Source: Yoonia sp. GPGPB17 (GTDB taxonomy: Bacteria > Pseudomonadota > Alphaproteobacteria > Rhodobacterales > Rhodobacteraceae). From it: a stretch of DNA of 64,000 nt. Of the stretch, positions 54,065 through 63,308 are shown piece after piece. Position numbers and translations under genes: made by a program. The stretch lies in contig NZ_JATACI010000002.1 of NCBI RefSeq assembly GCF_037892195.1, positions 2,170,001-2,234,000 of the forward strand, written 5' to 3'. The notes under the pieces were generated by a model, which saw only the letters and a program-made list of their open reading frames with translations, was not told the DNA's origin and made no database searches. Position 1 is the first letter of the stretch. Each line of letters starts with the position of its first letter.

Positions 54065-54462
54065 ACGGTACAGAGCATTGCAGATCGCATCAGGATCAGT
54101 GTGACGACGATCTGCAATACGGCAAATGCGATGACGAATGACCTGTTGGCATTCAAGACCATTAGTAACCTTCCACGGGCCGCAATAAGAAATGCAAAGA
54201 GCGTGCCCAACAGGACCAGGATCAACAGCATACTGGCCTGTGCACCCATCATTCCTGTCATACAGGCCGCCATTGAGATACTATTCTGTGCGGTCAGATA
54301 TAACGCCAGTCCAGCGACCGCCCCCTGCCCCAGTGCAAAAACGTAAGGCAGCGGCGCAAAGAGGATGGCGCGATGACGGCGATAGGCGATGGTCAGCCAA
54401 CCCAATGTGGCCAGTAAGACAATCGCCCAAGTCAATGCAGGCATAGTGGCAACGTAGAACAT
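54061..54462 (-). CDS. Four-helix membrane protein of unknown function
   Basis: A 133-residue protein of four hydrophobic helices (ALTWAIVLLATLGWLTIAY, YVFALGQGAVAGLALYL, QASMLLILVLLGTLFAFLIA, FVIAFAVLQIVVTLILMRS). The start ATG 54462 has AGGT about eight bases upstream; the open frame extends to 54576 but that segment is hydrophilic and lacks a ribosome-binding site. No family recognised. Confidence 0.5.
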   Translation of the reverse strand: MFYVATMPALTWAIVLLATLGWLTIAYRRHRAILFAPLPYVFALGQGAVAGLALYLTAQNSISMAACMTGMMGAQASMLLILVLLGTLFAFLIAARGRLLMVLNANRSFVIAFAVLQIVVTLILMRSAMLCTV

Positions 54463-54608
54463 GAGCTGTACCTGTGCGACGTACTCAGGCGCGTCAAGCC
54501 AATATGCCGCCGGTCGCCATTTGACGCAGCCTGCCCCTATGGATTTGCGATTTAACTCGACCCTGACAACGTGCAAAGTCCAACCACAATCAACTACGAT
54601 AGCCCACT

Positions 54609-55316
54609 ATGGAACCGATCCTGCAAAACGCCCTGCCCGATTCGCATCTCAATGATCCACGACTGCCCGGCACAATGCCCTGTGATCCTGATGGATGGTT
54701 GCACGTCGATGATGCGTACGGCGCGCAGTTGGCCCTGCGCAGGAATCTGATCCATACGCAGCCAGATAAGGTGATTTATGAACCCCAAGAGGTCCGCGCC
54801 GCAGGAAGTGAGGTTTTGCACGAGGCCCTAAAACTGCTTTCGGGACTTGGGTTTGAGGTTTCTGAAAGCACGGTGACTTGTCCCGACGGGCACTGTCTTC
54901 AAATCAACCATGATCATCCTCTGCGCACCTTGGGCCATCTGGTGCAGGAAGACATCTGCATTCTTCAAAAGCGTGGGGACGAACATGTGTTGACCGGGGC
55001 GGTACTGTGTTTTCCGGCCAGTTGGCGTCTGGCCGACAAGGCCGACCGGCCGTTGACCGATATTCACGCCCCGGTCGATGAATACGATGACAACATCGCG
55101 CGCCGTGTGCAGCGCTTGTTTGACGGCGTGCGCGTGGGGAAACCCCTGTGGCGGTTCAACAAATTACGCTATGCGGATGCCGATCTGTATCAGCCAGGCC
55201 GCAAACCCGAGGACGGTGAGATGCCGTATGTCCGGTCCGAACGACAGTGCATCTTACGCCTGCCCCTTACAGATGCCGTAGTATTCACGATCCATACATA
55301 TGTCGTGCGCGCATAG
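54609..55316 (+). CDS. DUF3445 (heme-dependent oxidative N-demethylase-like) protein
   Basis: A 235-residue protein: NDPRLPGTMPCDPDGWLHVD, HPLRTLGHLVQEDICILQKR, GAVLCFPASWRLADKADRPL, THIHAPV-like DIHAPVDEYDDNIARRVQRL, FNKLRYADADLYQ, and SERQCILRLPLTDAVVFTIH. These are the landmarks of DUF3445, a family including heme-dependent dimethylamine-type N-demethylases (DmmA-related). Electron partners are not nearby, so activity is uncertain. Confidence 0.8.
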   Translation: MEPILQNALPDSHLNDPRLPGTMPCDPDGWLHVDDAYGAQLALRRNLIHTQPDKVIYEPQEVRAAGSEVLHEALKLLSGLGFEVSESTVTCPDGHCLQINHDHPLRTLGHLVQEDICILQKRGDEHVLTGAVLCFPASWRLADKADRPLTDIHAPVDEYDDNIARRVQRLFDGVRVGKPLWRFNKLRYADADLYQPGRKPEDGEMPYVRSERQCILRLPLTDAVVFTIHTYVVRA

Positions 55317-55438
55317 TCGCCGCTTTACACAGCCAGCGCCCTTTAAAGAACTGCCGGGATGGACCATATCTGTGTAACACGCCCCCGCTGTAGCACCTTT
55401 GCCCCAAACGCTGAGGGCATTTTAAAGAAAGACAGATC

Positions 55439-55561
55439 ATGAAAAAGATCGACGTCGACGCCGATACCAAACGTTCCAAGTTTCTCATCAAGGCGATGAT
55501 CTTTCAGGTCGTTTTGGTCCTGATCCTGATGTTCATCTTTTGGGCATATCTGGCGGGTTAA
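55439..55561 (+). CDS. Small membrane protein, 40 residues
   Basis: ATG 55439 gives MKKIDVDADTKRSKFLIKAM followed by one membrane helix IFQVVLVLILMFIFWAYLAG and TAA. The N-terminus is charged and cytoplasmic by the positive-inside rule. Weak ribosome-binding site (AAGAAAGACAG). A stem-loop CCGGG-N9-CCCGG follows at 55567-55585. Single-helix mini-proteins of this form are common but the function here is unknown. Confidence 0.5.
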   Translation: MKKIDVDADTKRSKFLIKAMIFQVVLVLILMFIFWAYLAG

Positions 55562-55648
55562 CAGGACCGGGTGCTTTCGGCCCGGCATAAATCCAAAATT
55601 GCATCCTTGCATCCTTCCCGCTAGCCATAGCGCAAAGGAGCCTTACGC

Positions 55649-56793
55649 ATGCCCATTGATCCCGTTGCCCTGACCGCTGATTTGGTCCGTTGCCCGTCCG
55701 TCACGCCAATCGAAGGCGGTGCGTTGGCGCTGTTGGAAAAAGTCTTAACCGAAGGCGGGTTCACCTGTAGGCGCGTCGACCGCGGCGGCGTGTCCAACCT
55801 ATATGCGCGCTGGGGGCGGCAAGGTGCAAACCGGACCTTTGGCTTCAACGGTCATACCGACGTTGTACCGTTGGGGGATGAAGCTGCCTGGACAATGCCA
55901 CCATTCGGAGCCGAGATTAAAGATGGCTTTCTTTATGGACGTGGTGCAACCGATATGAAGTCGGGTGTGGCAGCTTTTGCCGCAGCTGCGATTGATTTTG
56001 TGCAAGACACCCCGCCAGATGGTGCCGTCGTGCTCGCGATCACGGGGGATGAAGAAGGTGATGCCATAGACGGCACCATCGCCCTGCTGGACTGGATGCA
56101 GGCCAACAACGAAGCAATGACCGTGTGCTTGGTAGGCGAGCCCACTTGCCCCAACGAAATGGGTGACGCCATGAAGATCGGGCGGCGCGGGTCCATGACC
56201 GCCTTCTTCACAATAACGGGTGTGCAGGGGCACGCGGCCTATCCGCACGAGGCCAAAAACCCGATGCTTAAGCAATGGCCCGCATGATGGATGTTCTGTC
56301 CAGTCATGTGCTGGACGAAGGCACAGACCATTTCGACCCATCATCCTTGCAGATCTTGACCATCGACACCGGCAACCCCGCCACAAACGTGATCCCAGCG
56401 CAGACCAAAGCGACAGTTAACATCCGCTTTAACGATACACACACCAGTGCGGATTTGACGGCTTGGATGCAAGCGCAAGCGGATAAAGTCGCCAATACCT
56501 TTGGCGTTCAGATCGACATGCACTTGAGAATCTCAGGCGAAAGCTTTGTGACCCCTCCGGGCGACCTGTCCGATCTGATCGGCAAGGCCGTTGAGGCCGA
56601 GACCGGACGCAAGCCAGAGCTGTCGACGTCGGGTGGCACCTCGGATGCGCGGTTCGTCAAGAGCCACTGCCCGGTGGTTGAATTCGGGTTGGTCGGCAAA
56701 ACAATGCATCAGGTGGACGAAAGGGTTGCCGTGGAACAGATCGGCCAGCTCAAGGCGATTTACACGCGCATTTTGACGGACTATTTTGCGTGA
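55649..56793 (+). pseudogene. dapE: Succinyl-diaminopimelate desuccinylase, frameshifted
   Basis: DapE start [20 protein letters not shown], metal-site [73 protein letters not shown]. The frame ends shortly after HEAKNPM; the shifted frame resumes [20 protein letters not shown] and completes [31 protein letters not shown]. The break is GCTTAAGC at 56266-56273 where N-P-M-P-A-M needs G CCN GC A; 1145 bases is 3n+2. Zinc enzyme of lysine/DAP synthesis, normally essential with dapD, so real loss is unlikely. Confidence 0.92.
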
Positions 56794-57000
56794 TTTCGGT
56801 GCTTGCTGGCTACGCCGCCAGGTATCGTATGGCGGCTTCAGGTGTTCATTGCGGAATAAGGCATCTACAGATTGGGCGCTTAAGACAGCACCCTGGCTTT
56901 GTCGCAACCGGCCCGTTCAATGACAATGCTGCCATTCCGCATCAGGAACTGATCCCAGAGTTGTGATGACGCCCGCATCGCGGCGTGCTAGGCGGGTGAC

Positions 57001-59258
57001 ATGACACGTATTCCTTCCAAATCCGAAGTTCTTGCATGGATTTCCGAGCATCCGACAAAAGCGTCCAAGCGCGATATCGCAAAGGCCTTTGGTATCAAGG
57101 GTGCCGCCCGGATTGATCTGAAACGCCTGCTCAAAGAGCTTGAGGAAGATGGCAAACTGACCAAGCGCCGGAGTTCCTATCGCGATGCAGAGGAGCTACC
57201 GCCCGTCGCTGTGCTAGAGGTTGTCGGAACGGATGCTGATGGAGATCTGTTCGCCCGCCCTCTCGAATGGAAGGGCGACGGGGCTGAACCACGTATTCTG
57301 ATGATGCTGCGCTCCAGCGATCCCGCCCTTGGCGCAGGTGATCGCATTTTGGGGCGGTTGACCGTCGACCAGACCGAAGACCACAGCCATACGGCCCGCA
57401 TGATCCGGCGGATCGGGACCAACCCGCAACGTATCCTTGGCGTTTTCCGTCAGGCGTCCGAAGGGGGACGTGTCCTGCCCATCGACAAGGGCACCGACAA
57501 GCAATGGACCGTTGCAGCTGGGGCCACCGGCGGCGCAAAGGATGGCGAACTGGTCGAGGCCGAACAGTCCGGGCCAAAAGGCCGTATGGGTCTGCCCAAA
57601 GCACGGATTGTAGCGCGTCTGGGCGACCCGACCGAACCGCGCGCAGTCTCGCTGATTGCGATCCACCAACATGGCATTCCCGATCATTTCCCTGATCAGG
57701 TCGTTGCCGAGGCGGACAACGCCAAACCTGCTGGCCTGAAAGGCCGCAAAGACTTACGTGATCTGCCCCTCATCACCATCGACCCATGGGATGCACGCGA
57801 TCACGATGATGCATGTTTTGTGGAACCAGATACTGACCCAAAGAACGCCGCAGCGGTTTCATCATCTGGGTCGCAATTGCAGATGTGGCCCACTACGTCA
57901 CGCCCGGATCGGAACTGGACCGCGAGGCGCGCAAGCGCGGCAACTCCACCTATTTCCCCGACCGCGTTGTGCCAATGCTGCCAGACCGGTTGTCCGGCGA
58001 TCTCTGTTCGTTGCACGAGGGGGTGGAACGCGCGTGTCTGGCCGTTGCAATGCGTATTGATATGGCTGGCAACAAGATTGATCATGCCTTTCATCGCGGG
58101 TTGATGAAATCGGTTGCCTCTCTGAATTACGAAGAAGTTCAGGCTGCCGTTGATGGCGCGCCAAACGACAAAGTGGCTCCGATGATGGATGAGGTCATCA
58201 CGCCGCTCTATCAAGCCTTTGCCGCCCTGATGAAGGCACGCGCCCAGCGCCAGCCCTTGGAACTTGACCTGCCAGAACGTCAGATCGTGCTGAATGATGC
58301 AGGCAAGGTCACATCCGTGCAGTACAAAGAACGGCTGGATGCCCACCGGCTGATCGAAGAATTCATGGTGCTGGCGAATGTGGCTGCGGCCGAAACGCTG
58401 ATCGTCAAGAAGTCACCGCTATTGTTCCGGGTCCATGAAGAGCCAAGCCCCGAAAAACTGGACACACTGCGCGAGGTTGCAACAGCATCTGGCCTTGTGC
58501 TTGCCAAGGGTCAGGTTCTGAAAACCGCACATCTGAACAGGCTACTGAAGGGCGCGAAAGACACCGAGCATGATGAGCTGATCAACATGGCGACCCTGCG
58601 GTCGATGACGCAGGCGTACTACTTTCCCGAAAACTTTGGCCATTTCGGTTTGGCTTTGCGCGCCTATGCGCATTTTACGTCGCCCATCCGCCGCTATGCA
58701 GACCTGATCGTGCATCGGGCGCTAATCAAAGCGCACGGCTGGGGCGATGATGGTCTCAGCCCGTGGGATATTGAACACCTGACCGAGACAGCCAAGCAAA
58801 TCAGCGATACGGAACGCCGGTCGATGACAGCAGAGCGTGATACCACCGACCGCTATCTTGCTGCATTCCTGTCGGATCGCATTGGGGCCGAACTGACCGG
58901 GCGGATCAGCGGCATTGCCAAGTTTGGTGTCTTTGTGAAACTGGATGAAACCGGCGCCGATGGGATGATCCCGATCCGCACCTTGGGGCGCGAATACTTC
59001 CACTATGACGCGGATAGTCAAACTTTAATGGGATCAGACACCGGCATGGTGATTGCGTTGGGGCAGCGCGTGACCGCGAAACTGGCAGAGGCCGCCCCCG
59101 TCACTGGCGGATTGATCGTTGAGTTGTTGACACTTGAAGACCGCATCATGCCGCGCGGCCCGTCGAAGGGACGCGGAAAACCGCCGCGACGCAAGATGGG
59201 ATCAGCACGCAAGAAGGCCGCCAAAACAGCGCGAAAGGTCAAACGGACGCGGAAGTAG
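57001..59258 (+). pseudogene. rnr: Ribonuclease R, frameshifted
   Basis: The N-terminal HTH (SEVLAWISEHPTKASKRDIA), cold-shock domains and the RNB active site LITIDPWDARDHDDACFVEP are in one frame, which is lost after DPKNA. The second frame resumes GFIIWVAIADVAHYVTPGSE, LDREARKRGNSTYFPDRVVP and ends with an S1 domain and a lysine/arginine-rich tail. The break is GCCGCAGC (57847-57854) where K-N-A-G-G-F requires GCN GGC GGT, again six bases expected and eight found (2258 bases, 3n+2). 3'-5' exoribonuclease for structured RNA and tmRNA-tagged messages. Confidence 0.92.
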
Positions 59259-59661
59259 CTTTGCGTGTATGATAGGTCAGGCCGTGGTGCACCAATAGCC
59301 GCAGTCGCGCAGGCACAATGTCATCGGCGCTGTGGAAAACCACCGCGCGGTTCCCCTCAATCTGATCCATATCGGCAAAGCTCGCCGCATAGGTGCTGAT
59401 GATGTCGGTGCCGCAATGGGCAAAAATCGCCGCTCCGCCACCTTTCGCCAACCCGATCCTCAAGGTCGAGCCTGATTTCGTTTCAGGTGTGAGGTAGGAC
59501 GGCTGACCCCACTTCAACGTTTCTTCCAGTTGTCCCACCTCTGGCGTGGTTTCCGCGACCTCAAAGATAAGATCACGCAGCGCAAGCGCCATCTGTCGTT
59601 CAGTCTTTGGAAAGGCTGCAAAAACACCAGCAACCTTGTCGCTGGCAAAGGGGTATTTCAT
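59239..59661 (-). CDS. DUF1801-family protein
   Basis: A 140-residue protein: KVAGVFAAFPKTERQMALAL, RDLIFEVAETTPEVGQLEET, LKWGQPSYLTPETKSGSTLR. The LKWGxPSY motif is diagnostic of DUF1801 (YdhG/YjhB-like), iron-chaperone-like fold of uncertain role. I start at ATG 59661 (AAAGG nine bases upstream); earlier in-frame ATGs (59688, 59724) are possible. Convergent with rnr by 20 bases. Confidence 0.8.
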   Translation of the reverse strand: MKYPFASDKVAGVFAAFPKTERQMALALRDLIFEVAETTPEVGQLEETLKWGQPSYLTPETKSGSTLRIGLAKGGGAAIFAHCGTDIISTYAASFADMDQIEGNRAVVFHSADDIVPARLRLLVHHGLTYHTRKATSASV

Positions 59662-59783
59662 GGCAATGTCACCTTTGTCTTCTTTCATCCGCAACATACC
59701 GGCAAAAAGCTGCGCCTTGAACAAGAGTTGATTTTAGCTGGCATCAGATTGCGCTAGATTGGGATCAAAACAAGGAGGCAGAC

Positions 59784-60971
59784 ATGCACCGCAGGCAATT
59801 CATCGCAACAACCGTTTCCGCACTCGCGCTACCCACTTTGCCTTGGGCGCAGGCCGCAGGGTTTCAAAACTGGGTCGCGCAATTTCGCGGGCGCGCGCGT
59901 TCCGCTGGCATTTCGGATCGGACTTTCAATGCCGCTTTCGCCGACGTGCGCTATCTGCCCGACAGTATCGAGCGCGACCGCAACCAGGCCGAATTCGTGC
60001 GCCCCTTGGCTGATTATATGTCCACCGCCGTATCGGACGCACGTGTCAGCAACGGAGGTGAGATGGTGCGCCGCTACGCAAATGTACTTGCGCAGATTGA
60101 AGCGCGGTTTGATATCGAACCACAGGTGGTCGTGGCTGTCTGGGGCATGGAAAGCAACTATGGTCAGCGCCGGGGCGATACGCCTTTGATCTCGACATTA
60201 GCGACACTGGCCTATGATGGGCGCAGGGGGCAGTTTTTCGAAAGCCAGTTGATCGCTGCGTTGAAGATCCTGCAAAATGGGGATGTGGCCCCCCGCAACA
60301 TGACCGGTTCATGGGCCGGGGCCATGGGCCATACCCAGTTTATCCCGACTTCCTACGAAGCCTATGCCGTCGATTTCACGGGCGATGGGCGGCGTGACAT
60401 ATGGGCCGACGATCCCAGTGATGCGCTAGCCTCCACAGCTGCCTATTTTCGCCGCTTCGGTTGGCGCAAGGGCCAGCCCTGGGGTGTTGAGGTGCAATTG
60501 CCGCCCGGCTTTGATTTTGGTCAAACGGGCCGTACCGTGACACGCCGCCCAAGCGCGTGGGCGCGGCAGGGCGTGGTCGGTACTGATGGGCGCGCTGTGC
60601 CTGACTACGGTGATGCCACACTCAGCACACCGACAGGGGCGGGTGGTCCGGCCTTTTTGTTGTTCCGCAACTACGATGTGATCGGACGTTACAACAACGC
60701 CGAAGCCTATATCATTGGTGTCGGCCATTTGTCGGATCGCATTCGCGGGGCAGGCCCCTTGCAATCTGCATTCCCGGCCAATGAGCGACGACTACGGCGC
60801 GCGGAACGACGCGAGCTGCAACAGCGCCTGACAAATGCCGGTTTTTCCACGCAGGGTGTCGATGGGCGTATCGGTCCAAACTCACGAGCCGCGATTCGCG
60901 CCTATCAACGCAGCGCCGGCCTGCCGCCCGATGGGCATCCGTCGCTGGGGTTACTGCAAAGGCTGCGGTGA
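59784..60971 (+). CDS. Lytic murein transglycosylase (MltB-like) with peptidoglycan-binding domain
   Basis: A 395-residue protein with a Tat-like/Sec signal (MHRRQFIATTVSALALPTLP). The SLT2 domain has catalytic Glu in VAVWGMESNYGQRRGDTPLI, then AMGHTQFIPTSYEAYAVDFT and GDGRRDIWADDPSDALASTA. A C-terminal PG-binding_1 domain (QQRLTNAGFSTQGVDGRIGP, NSRAAIRAYQRSAGLPPDGH) follows. Cleaves glycan strands producing 1,6-anhydro ends. An intact GCCGGC is present at 60915-60920. Confidence 0.9.
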   Translation: MHRRQFIATTVSALALPTLPWAQAAGFQNWVAQFRGRARSAGISDRTFNAAFADVRYLPDSIERDRNQAEFVRPLADYMSTAVSDARVSNGGEMVRRYANVLAQIEARFDIEPQVVVAVWGMESNYGQRRGDTPLISTLATLAYDGRRGQFFESQLIAALKILQNGDVAPRNMTGSWAGAMGHTQFIPTSYEAYAVDFTGDGRRDIWADDPSDALASTAAYFRRFGWRKGQPWGVEVQLPPGFDFGQTGRTVTRRPSAWARQGVVGTDGRAVPDYGDATLSTPTGAGGPAFLLFRNYDVIGRYNNAEAYIIGVGHLSDRIRGAGPLQSAFPANERRLRRAERRELQQRLTNAGFSTQGVDGRIGPNSRAAIRAYQRSAGLPPDGHPSLGLLQRLR

Positions 60972-61436
60972 ACAGGCGCCGCCCTGCATGCAAGAGGTCA
61001 GCATTTCAATGACGGCTGCGCTGGGTTCTTCAAAAATCATGCCACCGCATGGACCCGCCTGCATTGTAACTGGTGGGTCACTGGCTGCGACGAAGTAGAC
61101 GGCATCAACCCCACTGCGGGCAGAGCCGCACCATGGTCCGCCGCATTCAATCTGCAAGGTGACATCGCTGTGATAGTCAATCGTAAACCCATCCCGGCTC
61201 AGGCCGTTTCCGGCAAACCGGGCTGCAATCGGATCAGGTGCGCGTGTCTGGTTCGTTAAGACACCTGCTGGCAGTTCAGCCTCATCAAAGGTCAGTTGCC
61301 CATAGAGTACAAAGTAGCTTTCTGGTGCAGCAGCCAGCCGCTGAAACGTCTCAATCGGATCGGGGCGCAGGCAGCTGAGCGCGTTGCCTTGTGCCGCGAT
61401 CATCGCAAGAGCGGCGGCAAGAAGAAGTTGCTTCAT
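60951..61436 (-). CDS. Exported protein of unknown function, cysteine-rich
   Basis: A 161-residue protein with signal peptide (MKQLLLAAALAMIAAQGNA), then LSCLRPDPIETFQRLAAAPE, SYFVLYGQLTFDEAELPAGV, LQIECGGPWCGSARSGVDAV. The many cysteines (C-L-R-P, ECGGPWC, GPCGG, TSCMQGGAC) suggest periplasmic disulfides. Recurs in Rhodobacterales but no named domain seen. It overlaps the end of the transglycosylase gene by 21 bases, convergent. Confidence 0.65.
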   Translation of the reverse strand: MKQLLLAAALAMIAAQGNALSCLRPDPIETFQRLAAAPESYFVLYGQLTFDEAELPAGVLTNQTRAPDPIAARFAGNGLSRDGFTIDYHSDVTLQIECGGPWCGSARSGVDAVYFVAASDPPVTMQAGPCGGMIFEEPSAAVIEMLTSCMQGGACSPQPLQ

Positions 61437-61510
61437 TCATCTGTCCTCTTCATTCGATACCTTTGTCGGACGTTTGTTTGGCGCTGATCCTTGGGGCCTC
61501 ACATGGAAGA

Positions 61511-62014
61511 TCAGAGCTTGGGGCCAAACTCGGCAAGAACCTGTTCATACACCGCGCGTTTAAATGGCACGATGTTGTCGACAATCTTGTCTGCCGCCAT
61601 CCATTGCCACGCCGTGAATTCGGGCGTCTTGGTATCCAGATCAATCTGGTTGTCCAGCCCGTGAAACCGCATCAAAAACCACTTCTGTTCCTGACCACGA
61701 TAGCGACCTTTCCAGATGTTTGGCACCAATGCATGCGGGATATCATAGCGGATGAGCCCCTCACTCTCAGCTTCAATCGTGACCAGCTTGGGCGGAACGC
61801 TCGTTTCTTCCTCAAGCTCGCGAAGCGCCGCGTCGCGGCTGGTTTCGCCTTTGTCCACACCACCCTGTGGCATCTGCCATGCCTCTGTATCGCGATCCTT
61901 GCGTTGCGCGACAAAGACATGCCCGCGGGGATTGACCAGCATGATACCGACACAGGGTCGATAAGGCAGTTCAGCGATTTCGTCAGGGGTCATAAACGGG
62001 CCTTGGTGTTTCAT
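61511..62014 (-). CDS. rppH: RNA pyrophosphohydrolase
   Basis: A 167-residue Nudix enzyme. The Nudix box [20 protein letters not shown] (G-x5-E-x7-REUxEE) is complete, preceded by [20 protein letters not shown] and followed by [20 protein letters not shown] and WFLMRF, the RppH signatures. Removes pyrophosphate from mRNA 5' ends to trigger decay. ATG 62014 is used; M at 61993 is the shorter alternative. Confidence 0.9.
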   Translation of the reverse strand: MKHQGPFMTPDEIAELPYRPCVGIMLVNPRGHVFVAQRKDRDTEAWQMPQGGVDKGETSRDAALRELEEETSVPPKLVTIEAESEGLIRYDIPHALVPNIWKGRYRGQEQKWFLMRFHGLDNQIDLDTKTPEFTAWQWMAADKIVDNIVPFKRAVYEQVLAEFGPKL

Positions 62015-62066
62015 TTGGGGGCGATCCTTTTTAGGTTTGGCCTAAGAATAAGATCAGTACCAGCGG

Positions 62067-62561
62067 TTATGCGATAACAAGCCTGGTTTCATGACGAATA
62101 CGCGCAGCGATCCAGCGCAGGTGATCTGGGCGGAAGGCCACGCAACCGGCGGTGGGGCGACCGGGACCACGCCACGCGTGGACAAAAATGGCAGAACCGC
62201 GGCCTTTGATGGCATAGGGCCAGTTCCAATCAGTCAAAATCACAAGGTCGTACATGGGATCAGCCCTGCGCAGCCGTTCATGGCTATAGGCATGCGGTGT
62301 CCGCACCATCAGGTTATAGTCTTGGTCCTTCACATCATCCGACCAAAGGTCACCGGGCCCAATTGGTAGCGCCCAATCCGCAGGGCGCGCCATACGGTCA
62401 GGACGGTAGAGCATCCCCACAATGCGATGTGTTCCACGGGGTGTGGCACCGTCACCCTCTTTCTTACAACTGGTCAGACCACCACGTCCAATCGTGCAAG
62501 GGAAGCGCCGATTCATAAAGCGCAAGTGCGTTGGGGTCAGGACAAGATCAGAGTGTTTCAT
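62067..62561 (-). CDS. L,D-transpeptidase (YkuD-domain) protein without signal peptide
   Basis: A 164-residue protein: DLVLTPTHLRFMNRRFPCTI, GRGGLTSCKKEGDGATPRGT, HRIVGMLYRPDRMARPADWA, and the catalytic motif FVHAWRGPGRPTAGCVAFRP (H...GC). It belongs to the YkuD class of L,D-transpeptidase/carboxypeptidase-like proteins with the SHG-like loop altered, and has no obvious signal peptide, so a cytoplasmic or unusual role is possible. Confidence 0.78.
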   Translation of the reverse strand: MKHSDLVLTPTHLRFMNRRFPCTIGRGGLTSCKKEGDGATPRGTHRIVGMLYRPDRMARPADWALPIGPGDLWSDDVKDQDYNLMVRTPHAYSHERLRRADPMYDLVILTDWNWPYAIKGRGSAIFVHAWRGPGRPTAGCVAFRPDHLRWIAARIRHETRLVIA

Positions 62562-62696
62562 ACCTGATGCATAATAGGTCAGGCCGGATCTGTCAGCAGC
62601 GTTCCCTTTTCCATCTGACAGCAAAGGCCGCATGCTCTTTACAAGCCAATTCCATCCTCACAAGGTGCCATGTAAAGCAGACAGTTAGGATGAGAC

Positions 62697-63266
62697 ATGA
62701 TTTCTGTACGTTGGCATAACTGGAACGGTGCCGGGCTAGAACATTGTGTGTGTCGCTATGACAATGACGGATTGAGTCTCGAAGGTGTGGTGGCTGGAAC
62801 CCGGCATGGATTGTATGGTGCCCACTACCTTGTGCGCACAGATCGCCTTTTCAGAACACGCGAGGTGACCGTCAACTATGTGGGCGGCGCGCGCATGCAT
62901 GTCGAAGCGGATGGCGAAGGTAACTGGACAAACCGCCACGACCATCAGCCCATTGCAGCGCTGGAGGGTTGCATTGACGTCGACATCGGCGTGACGCCCG
63001 CCACAAACGCCTTGCCTATCAAGCGCTTGCAGCTGCGCAAAGACGAAAGTCAGGACATACTGGCAGCCTATGTGCCACTGCCCGATCAAATCGAAGGGGA
63101 TTTTCTGCCGCGCCCGGCCCCACAACGCTATACATGTTTGGTACCAGCACAGACATATCGCTACGAAGGCCTTTTTCGAGGGTTCACAGCGGTGCTGGAA
63201 ATTGATCAAGATGGGCTAGTGATCGACTATCCCGACACCTTCAGACGGGTGCCCCTGTCTGCGTAG
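62697..63266 (+). CDS. Putative glycolipid-binding family protein
   Basis: A 189-residue protein: SVRWHNWNGAGLEHCVCRYD, NDGLSLEGVVAGTRHGLYGA, YLVRTDRLFRTREVTVNYVG, CIDVDIGVTPATNALPIKRL, and YEGLFRGFTAVLEIDQDGLV. This is the PF06475 'putative glycolipid-binding' pattern, a beta-rich soluble protein; its biochemical role is not settled. Confidence 0.8.
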   Translation: MISVRWHNWNGAGLEHCVCRYDNDGLSLEGVVAGTRHGLYGAHYLVRTDRLFRTREVTVNYVGGARMHVEADGEGNWTNRHDHQPIAALEGCIDVDIGVTPATNALPIKRLQLRKDESQDILAAYVPLPDQIEGDFLPRPAPQRYTCLVPAQTYRYEGLFRGFTAVLEIDQDGLVIDYPDTFRRVPLSA

Positions 63267-63308
63267 GTCAGTAGGTCAAGGGTCGGCCTGAGCAAACAGA
63301 CCCTTAAC

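Noticed and set aside
56878..56885. GCTTAAGA between dapE and rnr
   Set aside because: Contains CTTAAG but differs in the last base, is intergenic, and cannot be tied to a broken frame.
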